Shown piece by piece: positions 36,882-48,800 of a DNA stretch of 64,000 nt. Each line of letters begins with the position of its first letter. The first letter of the stretch is position 1. The DNA lies in contig NZ_JAOWKX010000005.1 of assembly GCF_025751585.1 (NCBI RefSeq), positions 261,423 to 325,422 of the forward strand. The letters are read 5' to 3'. Made by a program: the position numbers and the translations under genes. The notes below the pieces were generated by a model. The model made no database searches and was not told the DNA's origin. It saw only the letters and a list, made by a program, of their open reading frames with translations. Source of the DNA: Fluctibacter corallii. Its GTDB lineage: Bacteria > Pseudomonadota > Gammaproteobacteria > Enterobacterales > Alteromonadaceae.

Positions 36882-38377
36882 TGAAAATATCTTCTTATAC
36901 AAAAATTGCTGCTGGTTTAGCGCTAGCATGTGGTTTAAGCAGTGCAAATGCATCTAACTGGGATGCGCATTGGCCTTTATCTGATAACGGCAATGAAACC
37001 TTATCAGAGGCACATGTTGGCCAATTCCCTCTAAGTGTTGCGGGTAGCTTCATCGTAGGTAAAAAAGATAAAGCACTTTACTACGATATGATGACGGTAG
37101 AAACGCTAAGCATTCAATCTGGTGCGGATCCATTCTCAGCGTCTATTTGGGCACTTCGTGAGTTAACAGACTACAAAGAAACGCTACTTTCTAAGCAAAT
37201 GGACGACTTTAGTCCGGGCATGTCAATTTATATCAATGACTTTAACCAAGTGGTATTGAGTATACGTGATATCCAAGGTGGTGAGCTACGCGTAACCAGT
37301 TCAGAGCAATGGAATGATATGAGTGATTGGCATCACCTTGTCGTCACCTATGACGGCTCTATGCAAGCGTCTGGTGTATCTATGTATTTCGATACTACGC
37401 CAATGACAATGATGATTGACAGTGACTCACTGAGCAACGACATCGGTGCCAGTGACCCGCTTACAATTGGTGCTTCAGGTGCTACGAGTTTTGAACCCTT
37501 CAATGGTGCGATTGACGAGGTGACGTTGATCAGCCATGCATTAAATAGCAGTGATGTCTCTTGCTTATTTGCTTTACGTGACAATTGCGTAGCGTCAGAC
37601 ACAGGGGATCAACCTGAGCTGGGTGAAAAAGGCCCACGTGGATTCGAAGGCCCTCAAGGTCCTAAAGGCTTGCAAGGGCCTAGAGGTGACGCTGGAGCAG
37701 ATGGCGCCAAGGGCGAAACAGGTGATAAAGGCCCACAAGGCCCACAAGGTCCGAAAGGCGATAAAGGGCCTGTCGGTGCTAAGGGCTTAACGGGTTTAGC
37801 TGGTGCGCCGGGTATTGACGGTCGAAATGGCCGTAATGGTAAAGACGGTAATGATGGTCTTCCAGGTCTACAAGGTCCAGATGGCCCAGCGGGCTTAAAA
37901 GGTGCGCGTGGTGCAACAGGCCTTAAAGGGCCGACAGGCGATGCGGGTCCTCAAGGCCTCAAAGGCCCAATGGGTCTTAAAGGCTTGAAAGGTGCGACTG
38001 GTGATACAGGTGCTAAGGGTGTCACAGGTCCAATTGGTCTTCAGGGACCCCCAGGTGATCAAGGTCCAAAAGGCTATAAAGGAGCTACGGGTAACAAAGG
38101 GGCAACAGGCGCGACTGGTCCTACTGGACCGAGAGGTGCTACAGGCCCTCAAGGCTATCACGGTGTTGTAACAACGGGACCGCGTGGAGCAAAAGGTCCT
38201 ACAGGATATCGTGGGCCGCAAGGACCCAATGTATACATTTCGGGTAGTGGTGGATTCGATCCACGAAGCTTTGGCGCTATCGACGCGATTAAACAATTTA
38301 AAGCCTCTACGGGTTCAAATGAAATTTTACCTGTTGATGGACATGTTTCTGTTAGCAATGCAGGAGACGGAGAATGA
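36881..38377 (+). CDS. Secreted collagen-like protein 2
   Basis: A 498-residue paralogue of its neighbours. It has a Sec signal (MKISSYTKIAAGLALACGLSSANA), a LamG-like domain (residues about 28-235; HHLVVTYDGSMQASGVSMYFD) and a Gly-X-Y domain of about 190-200 residues that includes GRNGRNGKDGNDG and ends at about GYRGPQGPN. A short tail has no obvious anchor. The start codon overlaps the previous stop (TAATG), so translation is coupled. Being a coupled paralogue suggests the three chains are made in fixed ratio and may form a heterotrimer, as triple helices require three chains. Confidence 0.88.
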   Translation: MKISSYTKIAAGLALACGLSSANASNWDAHWPLSDNGNETLSEAHVGQFPLSVAGSFIVGKKDKALYYDMMTVETLSIQSGADPFSASIWALRELTDYKETLLSKQMDDFSPGMSIYINDFNQVVLSIRDIQGGELRVTSSEQWNDMSDWHHLVVTYDGSMQASGVSMYFDTTPMTMMIDSDSLSNDIGASDPLTIGASGATSFEPFNGAIDEVTLISHALNSSDVSCLFALRDNCVASDTGDQPELGEKGPRGFEGPQGPKGLQGPRGDAGADGAKGETGDKGPQGPQGPKGDKGPVGAKGLTGLAGAPGIDGRNGRNGKDGNDGLPGLQGPDGPAGLKGARGATGLKGPTGDAGPQGLKGPMGLKGLKGATGDTGAKGVTGPIGLQGPPGDQGPKGYKGATGNKGATGATGPTGPRGATGPQGYHGVVTTGPRGAKGPTGYRGPQGPNVYISGSGGFDPRSFGAIDAIKQFKASTGSNEILPVDGHVSVSNAGDGE

Positions 38378-39777
38378 AATTAAGGACTTTAATTGCTAGC
38401 AGTTTACTTTCGCTAGCAGCAGCGCAGGCTAATGCCACCGATTTTAGCGCATACTATTCCTTTGAAGGGGAAGCAAACGGGTATAAAGATACCTCGGCAA
38501 ACGGCAATGATGGCTACTTTTTAAATTCGGGTAAAGGCTCGTATATTTTAGAAGGTCGAAATGGCTTGGCAATGAATAAAGATGTATTCGTTGTTGGTTC
38601 GCTTCCTGCCCATAAAAAAGATGTCCCGTTAACGTTGGCGTTGTGGGTAAACCATGATGCGTTGAGCGCTGAACATACGTTGATATCTAAATTAGACGCC
38701 TCAACAAACCAAGGTTTCAGTTTGTCAATGTCTAACTCAGGCCTACGCTTCTGGCTTAAGGACAAGAACAACAACGGTGTTGAGTTGACTTCAGCGTCGT
38801 TCAGTTCGGTAGGTTGGACTCACATTGCCGTCACGTATAGCGGTAATGGTAAAGCCTCAGGCGTTAAATTTTATGTTGATGGCTTAGAATTAGCGGGAAC
38901 AACTGTATTGGATACCCTCGTAGGTGAAACCAACACGCATGGTCCGCTATACACAGGTGCATCACTTAAAAATCCTAAACCATTCCCTGGTGCGATTGAT
39001 GAAGTGTTAATCACACCTCGCGTTTACAACATCGGTCAAATCGGCTGTTTAGCAACTTTTGGTCGTGATTGTGCGACGGCGAGCGGGCTAGGACCTCGTG
39101 GTGATGTAGGACCACAAGGGCCAGTTGGTGAGGCTGGTGAAGTGGGCCTAGTCGGTCCAAATGGTGCTAACGGTGTTCGTGGTGATGTAGGCCCTATGGG
39201 TGACCAAGGACCTGTAGGTCCTGCGGGTGACCGTGGTGACGTTGGCCCAATTGGAGCGCAAGGTGCCAAGGGTGCCAATGGTAAAAATGGTACTGATGGT
39301 ATAAATGGTGCTGATGGTTCACCTGGTGCGAAAGGACCGAAAGGCCGCGTTGGCCCGAAAGGCCCTGTGGGTGACCGTGGTGCGACAGGCCCTGCGGGCA
39401 ATAGAGGGGCCACTGGTCCTACAGGTGAAAAAGGTGACACCGGACCCGCAGGAGATGCAGGTAATAAAGGTGCAACCGGAGCCCGAGGCACGACAGGGGG
39501 TAAAGGCCCTCGTGGAGTTACTGGTCCTAAAGGCGTAACGGGTGACCGTGGCAACACTGGTCCAAAAGGTGATACAGGCGCCAAAGGCGGAACCGGCCCT
39601 AAAGGGTATACAGGTCCTACTGGGGTGAGTGCAGTGTCACACTACGGTAGTGGGCTGGCTGCTGAAAAGGCGAGAAAAGTAGGTCCGAAGGGCTACAAAG
39701 GTGATACAGGACCCAAAGGGTATCCTGGTCAGTGTCTCTGTAGGGATAGATGGGGACGTCCTTGCATCATTCCTTAA
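38374..39777 (+). CDS. Secreted collagen-like protein 3, Cys-containing C-terminus
   Basis: A 467-residue paralogue. Sec signal MKLRTLIASSLLSLAAAQANA, LamG-like domain (PLTLALWVNHDAL, HIAVTYSGNGKASGVKFYVDG), then about 200 residues of Gly-X-Y (nucleotides about 39082-39740), including a break near GVSAVSHYGSGLAAEKARK. The end GYPGQCLCRDRWGRP carries two cysteines that could cross-link or cap the helix. Its start overlaps the stop of gene 2 as ATGA. It is followed by a hairpin before the RHS gene. Confidence 0.88.
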   Translation: MKLRTLIASSLLSLAAAQANATDFSAYYSFEGEANGYKDTSANGNDGYFLNSGKGSYILEGRNGLAMNKDVFVVGSLPAHKKDVPLTLALWVNHDALSAEHTLISKLDASTNQGFSLSMSNSGLRFWLKDKNNNGVELTSASFSSVGWTHIAVTYSGNGKASGVKFYVDGLELAGTTVLDTLVGETNTHGPLYTGASLKNPKPFPGAIDEVLITPRVYNIGQIGCLATFGRDCATASGLGPRGDVGPQGPVGEAGEVGLVGPNGANGVRGDVGPMGDQGPVGPAGDRGDVGPIGAQGAKGANGKNGTDGINGADGSPGAKGPKGRVGPKGPVGDRGATGPAGNRGATGPTGEKGDTGPAGDAGNKGATGARGTTGGKGPRGVTGPKGVTGDRGNTGPKGDTGAKGGTGPKGYTGPTGVSAVSHYGSGLAAEKARKVGPKGYKGDTGPKGYPGQCLCRDRWGRPCIIP

Positions 39778-39799
39778 ATCAAAACAATAACTAAAAACC

Positions 39800-39821
39800 G
39801 GGGTGTACAACTGTACACCCC
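39800..39821 (+). promoter_or_regulatory. Perfect hairpin between collagen-like and RHS genes
   Basis: A nine-base perfect stem (GGGGTGTAC / GTACACCCC) with an AACT loop is followed by TTCTGTACTTATTTTTCT. It could be a partial terminator or an mRNA-processing hairpin that sets the ratio of collagen-like to RHS mRNA. Ribosome site CTGGAG for the RHS gene comes 15-20 bases after. Confidence 0.5.
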
Positions 39822-39850
39822 TTCTGTACTTATTTTTCTGGAGAAAACGG

Positions 39851-42800
39851 ATGTCATCACTTATTACTTCATCTGAACTCGGTCTCTTTGGTGCGCAATT
39901 TTCTAGCAATAATATTGTTGGTGGGGATGCATTTGGGCATCGTCTCAATCAATCATCACTTAACTTGGTAACAGGTAATGTGGTTATTCAGCGACAAGAT
40001 CATCTTGCTATGGCTCGCGGCGTGTCGAGCCAACTGGTGCAAACCTATAACAGTCAGGGGATGGACAGTGACGGTGATGCATGGTGGTTTGGTGTAGACA
40101 AACGTCTCACTAATATTCCGTCAACTCATGAAGCGGGCAGTACAATTACACGCTTGCAAGGTGATGGCAGCAAGCAGGTTTTTGCTTACGACGTACAATC
40201 TGGAAAATACATATCCACTGATGGTGAAGGGCAGCATGATACCCTGGAACTGAACAATGGAACGTGGATATTTAAACGTAATGCAAATAGCGAAGAACGT
40301 TATAATGGGCAAGGTCAACTTGTCAGTATTCAGGATGCGTTTGGAAACAGTAAAACGTATACCTACACGAACAACAAAGTCACTCGGATCAATGACGCGT
40401 CCGGGCAAACAATTTTTATCGATTACGTCAGCACATCAGGTGGCGACAGAGTCAGTGCGATACGCACGCAGGATAATGCAGGCACGTTAACCAATGTGCG
40501 TTATGGCTATGATACTGCGGGTCGGTTGACGAGTGTCACATATGATTTGACACCTGACGATAATAGCATTTCTGATAATAATACGTTTGTGACACGCTAC
40601 ACGTACGATGGCAGTAGCCACCGTATAGCCAGTGTAAGTAACAGTGACGGTAGCAGCACACGTTTCACTTATAAGCAATATCAAGAACGCGGCAGCAGCT
40701 ATATCGCAACTGGTGATTGGGTTTTAAATACCATGACCGATGGTGAAGGTCGAACTGTGACCTTCGACTACGATGCATTGGCGCGCAGTACCGACGTGAT
40801 TGACAGTTTCGGACGTACAACAACGTACCGCTTTGACCAGCAAGGTCAGTTGTTGTCTGTCGCAAAACCCCCGATTGATGGTACGCGTCAAACGACATTT
40901 TTTAGTTATGATGATGAAGGCAATCTTACGTCTAAAAAAGTAGGCGGAGAGGTTGAACATTATTACTACGACAACAATGGTAATTTAACGGCAACACTCG
41001 ATGCAGAAGGGCGTCGAATTGAACGCCGTTATGACGCAAACAATCGTTTGATTGCAGAATTAAAGTACGTCGATTTTGATACCGATGGCACGGGATTGGG
41101 GCGTCCTGACGACGCGTTGGTCACACGATATGTGTATGACAGCAACGGCGCACTGAGGTTTGTTGTTAAAGACAATGGCAATGTATCTGAATTCCAATAC
41201 AATGGTTTAGGGCAACAAATTAAATCTGTGGTTCACACCAATGCCTACAATACATCGGGTTTATCTGATAGTGATGACCTTACCCTATCGACGCTGCAAA
41301 GTTGGTCAGGTACACAAAACGCAAACACGGGTGTGGTAACACGTTTTACGTATGATTTTCGTGGTCAGCTAAGCACAAAGAAAAGTTTTGACAATGGTGT
41401 GTTGGTTGGGAGCGAGAGCTTTATCTACGATCAAGCGGGTAGGCTATTGTCTTCCACTGATGCGACCAACAAAACCACTCAATTTATGTATGACGGCATA
41501 GGCCGATTGACAAAGTCCATTGATGCGCTTGGTCAGGTAACCTTAATATCTCATCAAGACAATGCGCAGCGCGTGTTAACCAGCCATGCTAACGGTATGG
41601 TATCGACCCAGACATTTAACCGCAATGGTGATTTAATCACGTCATTTGATTCTGCTACAGGAGAAGGGACTGCGAATAAAATGGGGTACTTATACGATGA
41701 CTTAGGTCGTCTGCGTGTATCTCAGTCTGCAAATGGGACCAATCAATATTATTTTTACGATGCCCATGATAGAAAAATTGGTCAAATTGACGGTGCGGGT
41801 CAGTTAAGTACTTGGCATTACAATGACAAAGGTCAAGTGTCACAATTTACGCGCCATGGTAATACGGTCGATCCCCGTCGTTTGGTGTCTGCGCAAGGTG
41901 TATTAAATGAAGCCTATTGGAACCTGACTGAGTTCGTGCAGCAGGCATCAAGTAGTGCCGACAGTAAAGAGTTCCGCATTTATGATAGCACCGGATTATT
42001 GCGTTTCCATGTAGATAGTGAAGGTACGGCATCTGAAAAAACCTATGATGGTTTAGGCCGTCTGGTGCACTCTGCAACCTACGAAAAGAAACTCGATATC
42101 AGTAAGCTTGGCAGTAATGTGTCTGAAAACCGCTTACTAGGTTTGCTATATGATCTGAAAGTGGCAGATGTCACCAATGATGTGGTTACCACGGGTCGAG
42201 ATCCTATTCAGCCCTATAACTTATCGAATGACGCCTACATTCAAGACCGCTTTTTAGATACTCAGATTTTTGGCGTATACAAAACAGGTGGTTTCGGCGA
42301 ACGCGTGCCTAATCAGCCTTATATCTACTCTCACGCTGCTGACAAACCCGTTTACATTGAACAAGACTCGATTTCTCAGGTAGAGCAAATTCGACTGAGT
42401 GATGGACGCCAAGCGTTAAAATGGTCAACCGATGGCTTGCCTTATCCGAAAGTTGAGCTTGGTTATCGAATCTTACATAACAATGATCAGTTTGAATATT
42501 TACCAGTTACATACAGTAACGGAGAATATTACGTTGAGTTACCACAGCTTGAGCGTGACGACTATGAATTTGCTTTCTTCTATAAAGACAATTTCAATAA
42601 TGTACGTAGCCAATCTGGCGGCGCGTTTACGCAACTAAGAGATCCTGCTGTTACATCGAAAACAATAGATGTAAGAAACTTTGAGTCTCACTGGACAGTA
42701 GAGCAATCGACGGGAAGCAGTCTGGCAGATGTTATTCCTGCACATCTGTGGGATCAGATCGAGAATGTGTCTGCGACGGTGTATTCTACGCCATCAGAAG

Positions 42801-45800
42801 CAATTCGCGGTGACTTGCACAACCTAGATTTCGTCGTGCAAACCAACACAATGGTTACTGCATATCCATTATACAGCGGGCAAGTCAATCTAAGTGTGGG
42901 CGAAGAGTTGTTGGCAGGTCGCTACCAATTGCATCTTACGATGGAAATGAAAGATGGTTCGACACAAGAAATTGCACCGTTCTTATATGAAGTGGGTAGC
43001 CAAAGTACGGGTCAGCTGTCACAAACACTAAGCTGGCCTGAAACCGCCTTTGCTGACCAGCCGGGTGGTAGTGTAACGGTTAAATACAGAAGTGGTTACA
43101 GAAATACTGGCTTTACCACCGCTACAGCAACACTGTCTAATGGTGAGTATCAGGTTACACTTGATAACTTGAATGCGGGTGAGTATTACGAGGTCGTCGT
43201 TGAGTATAATCAGGGGCAAAGCACCTTCCATGGTTCAGTTGAAAATCAGCGTACGAGTACTTTCCTCTTCTTAGCTAACGATCAAGACGGACTGGTTGAA
43301 GCAGAAACACGTGCATATCGTGTGTCGAATACGTGGACTGAAGGTACGTCACTAACGGGGGTTTACACGCAAAGCCAAGCGAATGCAATTGACTACGTAT
43401 TAGCTGATGTGTTCGATAAAGCCACGGGTGAGCTTTTATATAGCGCATATACCTATATGAGCGCTTACGATATTTACAATGGTGAAGTTAACCTTTCAAC
43501 CGAAGGGTTGCTAGCCGACGGCCAATATCGCGTCGAGCTACACGAGTATCGTCGCAATCGAAGTACGACACTAAAAACCTTTGATTATGAAGTGGGGCAA
43601 CAACAAGAAACAACACGCCCAACCATTGTCAGTATTGATATTGATGATTTACCAGAAAATGCGGAAGTACATTATTTCTTCCCGCAGTTAAATGGCGCAC
43701 GTTATGTAAAAGGTGAGCTAGATAGCGATAACAAGCTCAAAGTACAGATGAACGATTTGTTCTTGTACGATACGCGTCAGATTCCAGATGGCTTATTCGA
43801 CATGTTTATCGAGTATCGCGATAAAACAACCGGTGAGCGGCTTGAGCGTTTTCATACTCAGGTAAAAGTAGACTACGAGTCTCATGACTCAGTCGTCAGT
43901 GATTTTGACAATGCACTTGTCGCACCTGATGGGTTGCATGAGCAATACTATTACGACAGTGAAGGCCGATTAATTGGAAAATCAGATAGAAATGGTTCTA
44001 TTACAGAATACCGCTATGACTCTGCAGGCCGATTAACCGACGAGATACGCTATGCAGGCGAAGGCGTTTACGGTATATCGCAGAGCTTTGAAACCTGGGC
44101 GCAAATGTTATCGCGAGTTGGCACTAGCAATGACGATCAACATACGCGTTATTTCTATGATGGCGCAGGTCGCAAGGTCGGAGAACTTGATGCGGGTGGG
44201 TATTTAACACGCTATCAGCATGATGCGGCAGGTCGCGTAATCAGCACGTCTCGTTATCAAAATAAAGTCAGTAATCCAAACGCTGGATTTGACAGCTTGG
44301 TGTTGCAATCGTCGGGCCAAATTCGTACTACAAGCTTTGAGTATGATGCATTGGGCAGAGTAGTCAAAGAAACTAGCCACAACAATGTCGAAACCATTCG
44401 CACCTATGATGCAATTGGCAACCTGACATCTAAGCACAGCCTTGATAAAAACAACAATGACTATCAACAAGGCGCAGTGCGCAAGTATGACGGATTTGGG
44501 CGAGTTATTGCTGAACTGGATGCCATTGGTGCAGAAAAGCTAAGACGCACAACGAACCAAACGTTGATTAATAATATTTGGCGAGATTACGCAACCCATT
44601 TCGAATATGACGATGCAGGCAGAGTGATTCATTCTTATCAGCGTCATTCGCAAGTGAAAGACCCTATATCTGGTGCGTTGAGAACGGAACAAATTGATAA
44701 TTGGTTGTATTACGATAATGCTGGCAGACTCCAATATACCGTTTCGGATACAGGTACGGTGTCTGAGAGTGTATATGATGCGTTTGGGCGTGTAACTCAG
44801 GTAAGAAAGTACGCTAATACGGTTAGCACGTCTGGATTAACGGGGGGTGACAACACCAATCAAATCAGTCAACGCTTAACCGCTTCCACCTCAGATATTA
44901 GTACATTTTCGCAATATGATTCCGTCGGGCGAGTGACATCATCAACGAATGTTCTAGGTATTAAAACGACGACCAATTATGACGCCTATGGTCGAGTAGA
45001 AAGCACGTTCAGACAAGATGGAATCAACGCAAGCTCTGGTGTTACCAAAGCGTATGAATATGATGGTATAGGTAATCTAGTTAAGTCTATCGACTACTCG
45101 ACTGGCGAAACGAGGGTGACTGAAAATACCTACGATGTCTTTGGCCGTTTAACACAATCTCGTGCTACGGGCGGGCATTCAGTCACCAGAGTACTTGATA
45201 AATTAGGTCGAGAAGTCTCAGTGACTGACGGAGTGGGCAAAACAGCGTATACCACTTACGATGGTTTTGATCGTATCGTGACTTCCAGAGATAAATTAAA
45301 TCGTACGACGCGGTTTACCTATTCTGGTAATCAAATGACGATGACTGATCCATCGGGGAATATCACCCGAACAATGCGCGATGGATTCGGAAATGTACTT
45401 GAATTTACTGATGTAAATGGTAAGCGTACAACCTATTCTCGTGATGAAAATGGTAAAGCGGTTGTCGTTAGGGAGTATTCTGCATCTGGTGCTTTACTAA
45501 CAACAGAAACGAATAAGTTTACTGGACGAGGAAAACTGACTGAGACCCGCAATGCGAATGGTGTATTAACACGTTATTACTTCGATGCCGAAAATAACAT
45601 GGTGGAACGTGTTGAAGACGTAAGTGGCTTGAAAGAAACCACGCGCTACGAATTTAACGCATTGGGCCGCAAAGTTGCGGTAATTGAGCCCTCTGGAATT
45701 CGAACCGAGCTTGAATATGACGATGTAGGTAATTTGAAAACCCATACCGTCAATGTTAACGGTACCGACAAAATTATCACTCGATATAGTTACGATGATC

Positions 45801-48800
45801 GCGGTAACAAGTTAGCGATGTCTCGTGAGAATGCGTCAGGTATTGTTTATGAAGCAGTAAACTATGAATACGATCAGCGAAACAGGTTAGTTAAGAAAAC
45901 CGAAAATCCTGGCGGATTAGAGCGTATCAGTGAGTATGTCTATAACCAGTTTGATCAAGTAATTCGCAAGATAGAAGGAAGTGAAACTACCTACTTCATC
46001 TACGATGGATTTGGACTTGACAATTTACTGTTCAAAGTATCGAAAACGGGCTTAGTGACTGAGTATCACTACGATGCACAGGGGCAGAAATTAGAAGAGA
46101 AGACCTTCGCAAAATCTATTGATACAAGCGGTTTGTTGAATGCGATCAAGCAGGCCAATGAGCCGCGCGTGGTTGTCGAAACCCGCTTAGCGGAACGTCC
46201 TACTTATCATAACGATCCTGAAATGCCGCAAGGTCAGTTAACGGAACTAAATAATCGAGAAGTTAACTTTTTCGATGCCAATGGCAATATTTCCCTTCAG
46301 TTAACCGCAAATGGCTACTTAACTGAATTTTACTACGATGGCATGGGAAATAAGGTCTCAGAAACACGCTACGAGGCTGACTTCTTTGCGTTATTAGAAC
46401 TTGATGTCCATCAACGCCCATCAGTATCCCAGCTTCGAAGCAAAATTACTGAAATGAAAACGTTGTTGGCAGAGTATGAAGCTGAACAGGCTGCTCAACC
46501 TGCTGCTACGGAAGGTGAAGAAACGGTTGAAAACGAAGTATTTGAGTTTGTTTTCAATACGACACGGTATGTATATGACAGCTTTGGTCGTATGTCGCAT
46601 GAGATATCTGGCAATGGTAGTGTCACTGAATTCGTTTATGACAAAGAAGGTCAGCTTGTTGCAGAACGTCAGTATGCCAATACGCTAGATATAAGTGGCT
46701 TTTCTCTGTCACAGGTGTTGACAGCGAGCCAAGCGTCAGTGCCTGCGAGCTCACAAGACAAACTTAGTCAGACATTCTATGACCGCTTGGGGCGTGTTCA
46801 ATACACCATTGACAATGGTGGATTTGTTACTGAAATTAAACGCGATGCAAAAGGTAACGAAACGCAAATTGTTAAATATCAAAACGCGGTTACTAAACGT
46901 ATATACAATTCTGCATCTGAATTCACTAGCCAGCTGAATAGTGCAAACGCCACGATTACTCAGCGTTGGTATGATGAGTTAGGCCAGCTAATTTATGAAA
47001 AGGATAGCGAAGGTTATGTGACGCAGTTCACGTATGACTTGATGGGACGGGTAACCCGTTCAGAAAAAACGAGTATCACGCTATCGGTGAGCAATTCTGC
47101 TTCTCTTAATACAGTTAAAGGGGCCTTTGAAGGTCTCTCTGATGAGGAAAAAGCGGGCAATATTGTTGATACCTATAGTTATGATCAACTCGGACGCCTT
47201 ACCGCTTCAACTGGGGCAGATGGGCAGTCGAAAAATTACGGCTATGACGATGCGGGTAATCGTATATACGAAGAAGATTCTCTAGGAAACCGCATTTCTT
47301 ACGCTTACGATGCGGCTGGGCGAATGACGCGCATGGTAAGGCCGGTGTCTGATACTCAAGGCATGGTGACAGATTACGTGTACAGCGATCGCGGCATGTT
47401 GATGAAAGAAACATCTTATGTGAATCTTGTTTCGTTAAAAAATGCGCAAGGTGAATTTTACGCTGCGGGCGCAATCTCGGTAACCCCTTATACTGGTCCA
47501 GAGGGCGACCGCATTACACGCTACAGTTATGACGCACAGGATCGCCTAATTCGTAAATCTCAAGAATTGAGCTTCTATGATGGTATTACTGCCAAAACAG
47601 AGCTAGTTACTGAGATTAGCTATAACAGCTTCAATCAAATTGTTGAGCAGGTTGAAGGCAGCGGTACGCAAGAAGAGCGCAGAACGCAATTTGAGTATGA
47701 TGCAGTCGGTCAGCTGGTTAAAGTTATTAAAGCTGCGGGCACGCCAGCAGAATCGGTTACTGAATATCGATACGACGCGTTAGGTAATCAAACCCATATT
47801 ATTGACGCACGTGGCCACGCACTGGCTGAAACTGATTCTGACTGGGCTATGAATAAGCGCTTATCACTTGGCTGGGTAGTGAGTGACGCGTTTGGCGTAA
47901 GAGCAAAGTTTGCCAGTGAACTCAGTGGGGCTGAAAAAGAGCAAGCTAAGTTACTGTTTGCTGAAGTTTCAAGCCATGATAGCTTAGGTCGAGTAACCTC
48001 TGTAACAAAAGCGTCAGGCGAAACAACACAGACCGATTACAATGCCAATGGCGATATTATTCGCCATAGAGATGGCGCTGGGAAAGAGAGCATTATGCTC
48101 TATGACTCAAAAGGGCGGGCACGTTTTGCTGTTGACGCAAATGGTTATGTGACAAGCTTCATATATACCGTTCGGGGTGATATCGCTTCCCAAACGCGCT
48201 ACCAAGTTGCATTGCAAAGTGGAACGTATTCTACGTCGACATCGCTCGAGCAAATGCAGTCGCTAATAGATCAAAGAAGCGCTCAGGAAGGGCATCAAAC
48301 ACGTTATGTTTATAACTCACTCGGACAGGTAACCGAAGAGCGTGACCCTATGGGGTATGTACAGCGTTACGAGTATGACGCATTCGGTAACTTAACCAGT
48401 ATTACAGATAGACGCGGTAATAAAACGGTTAATGTCTATGATATGAAAGGCAATTTGATTGAGAGCCGTACGCCTTCAGTGACTTACGTAACCAATACCA
48501 ATACGCGAGCCACTGAGTCGGGTGAAATCATCACCAAATATACGTACGACAAATTCGGCCAGCAGTTGTCTATGACCGAAGCAGTGGGAACGCCTCAGGA
48601 AAAAACGACCACATTTGAGTATGATGAGCTAGGCCGTCAGGTTAAAGTCAATTATCCTGCTCGTTTGGTCGCTGTAGGCACTAATGGTGCTCAACAAATG
48701 GTCACACCAACTGAAACGAAAGAATATGACCTTGCTGGGAATTTGGTGAAAACCACTGATAATTTGGGGCGCTATCAAATTCGTTTGTATGACGATGCCA

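Noticed and set aside
39036..39584. Long minus-strand reading frame rich in Pro/Gly opposite collagen-like gene 3
   Set aside because: It is the mirror of Gly-X-Y codons on the other strand; similar mirrors occur opposite the other two collagen-like genes (35765-36145, 38158-38358).
33882..39777. CRISPR array or tandem DNA repeat in the repeat-rich collagen region
   Set aside because: The repetition is at the Gly-X-Y codon level with varied sequence, not a direct repeat with unique spacers.
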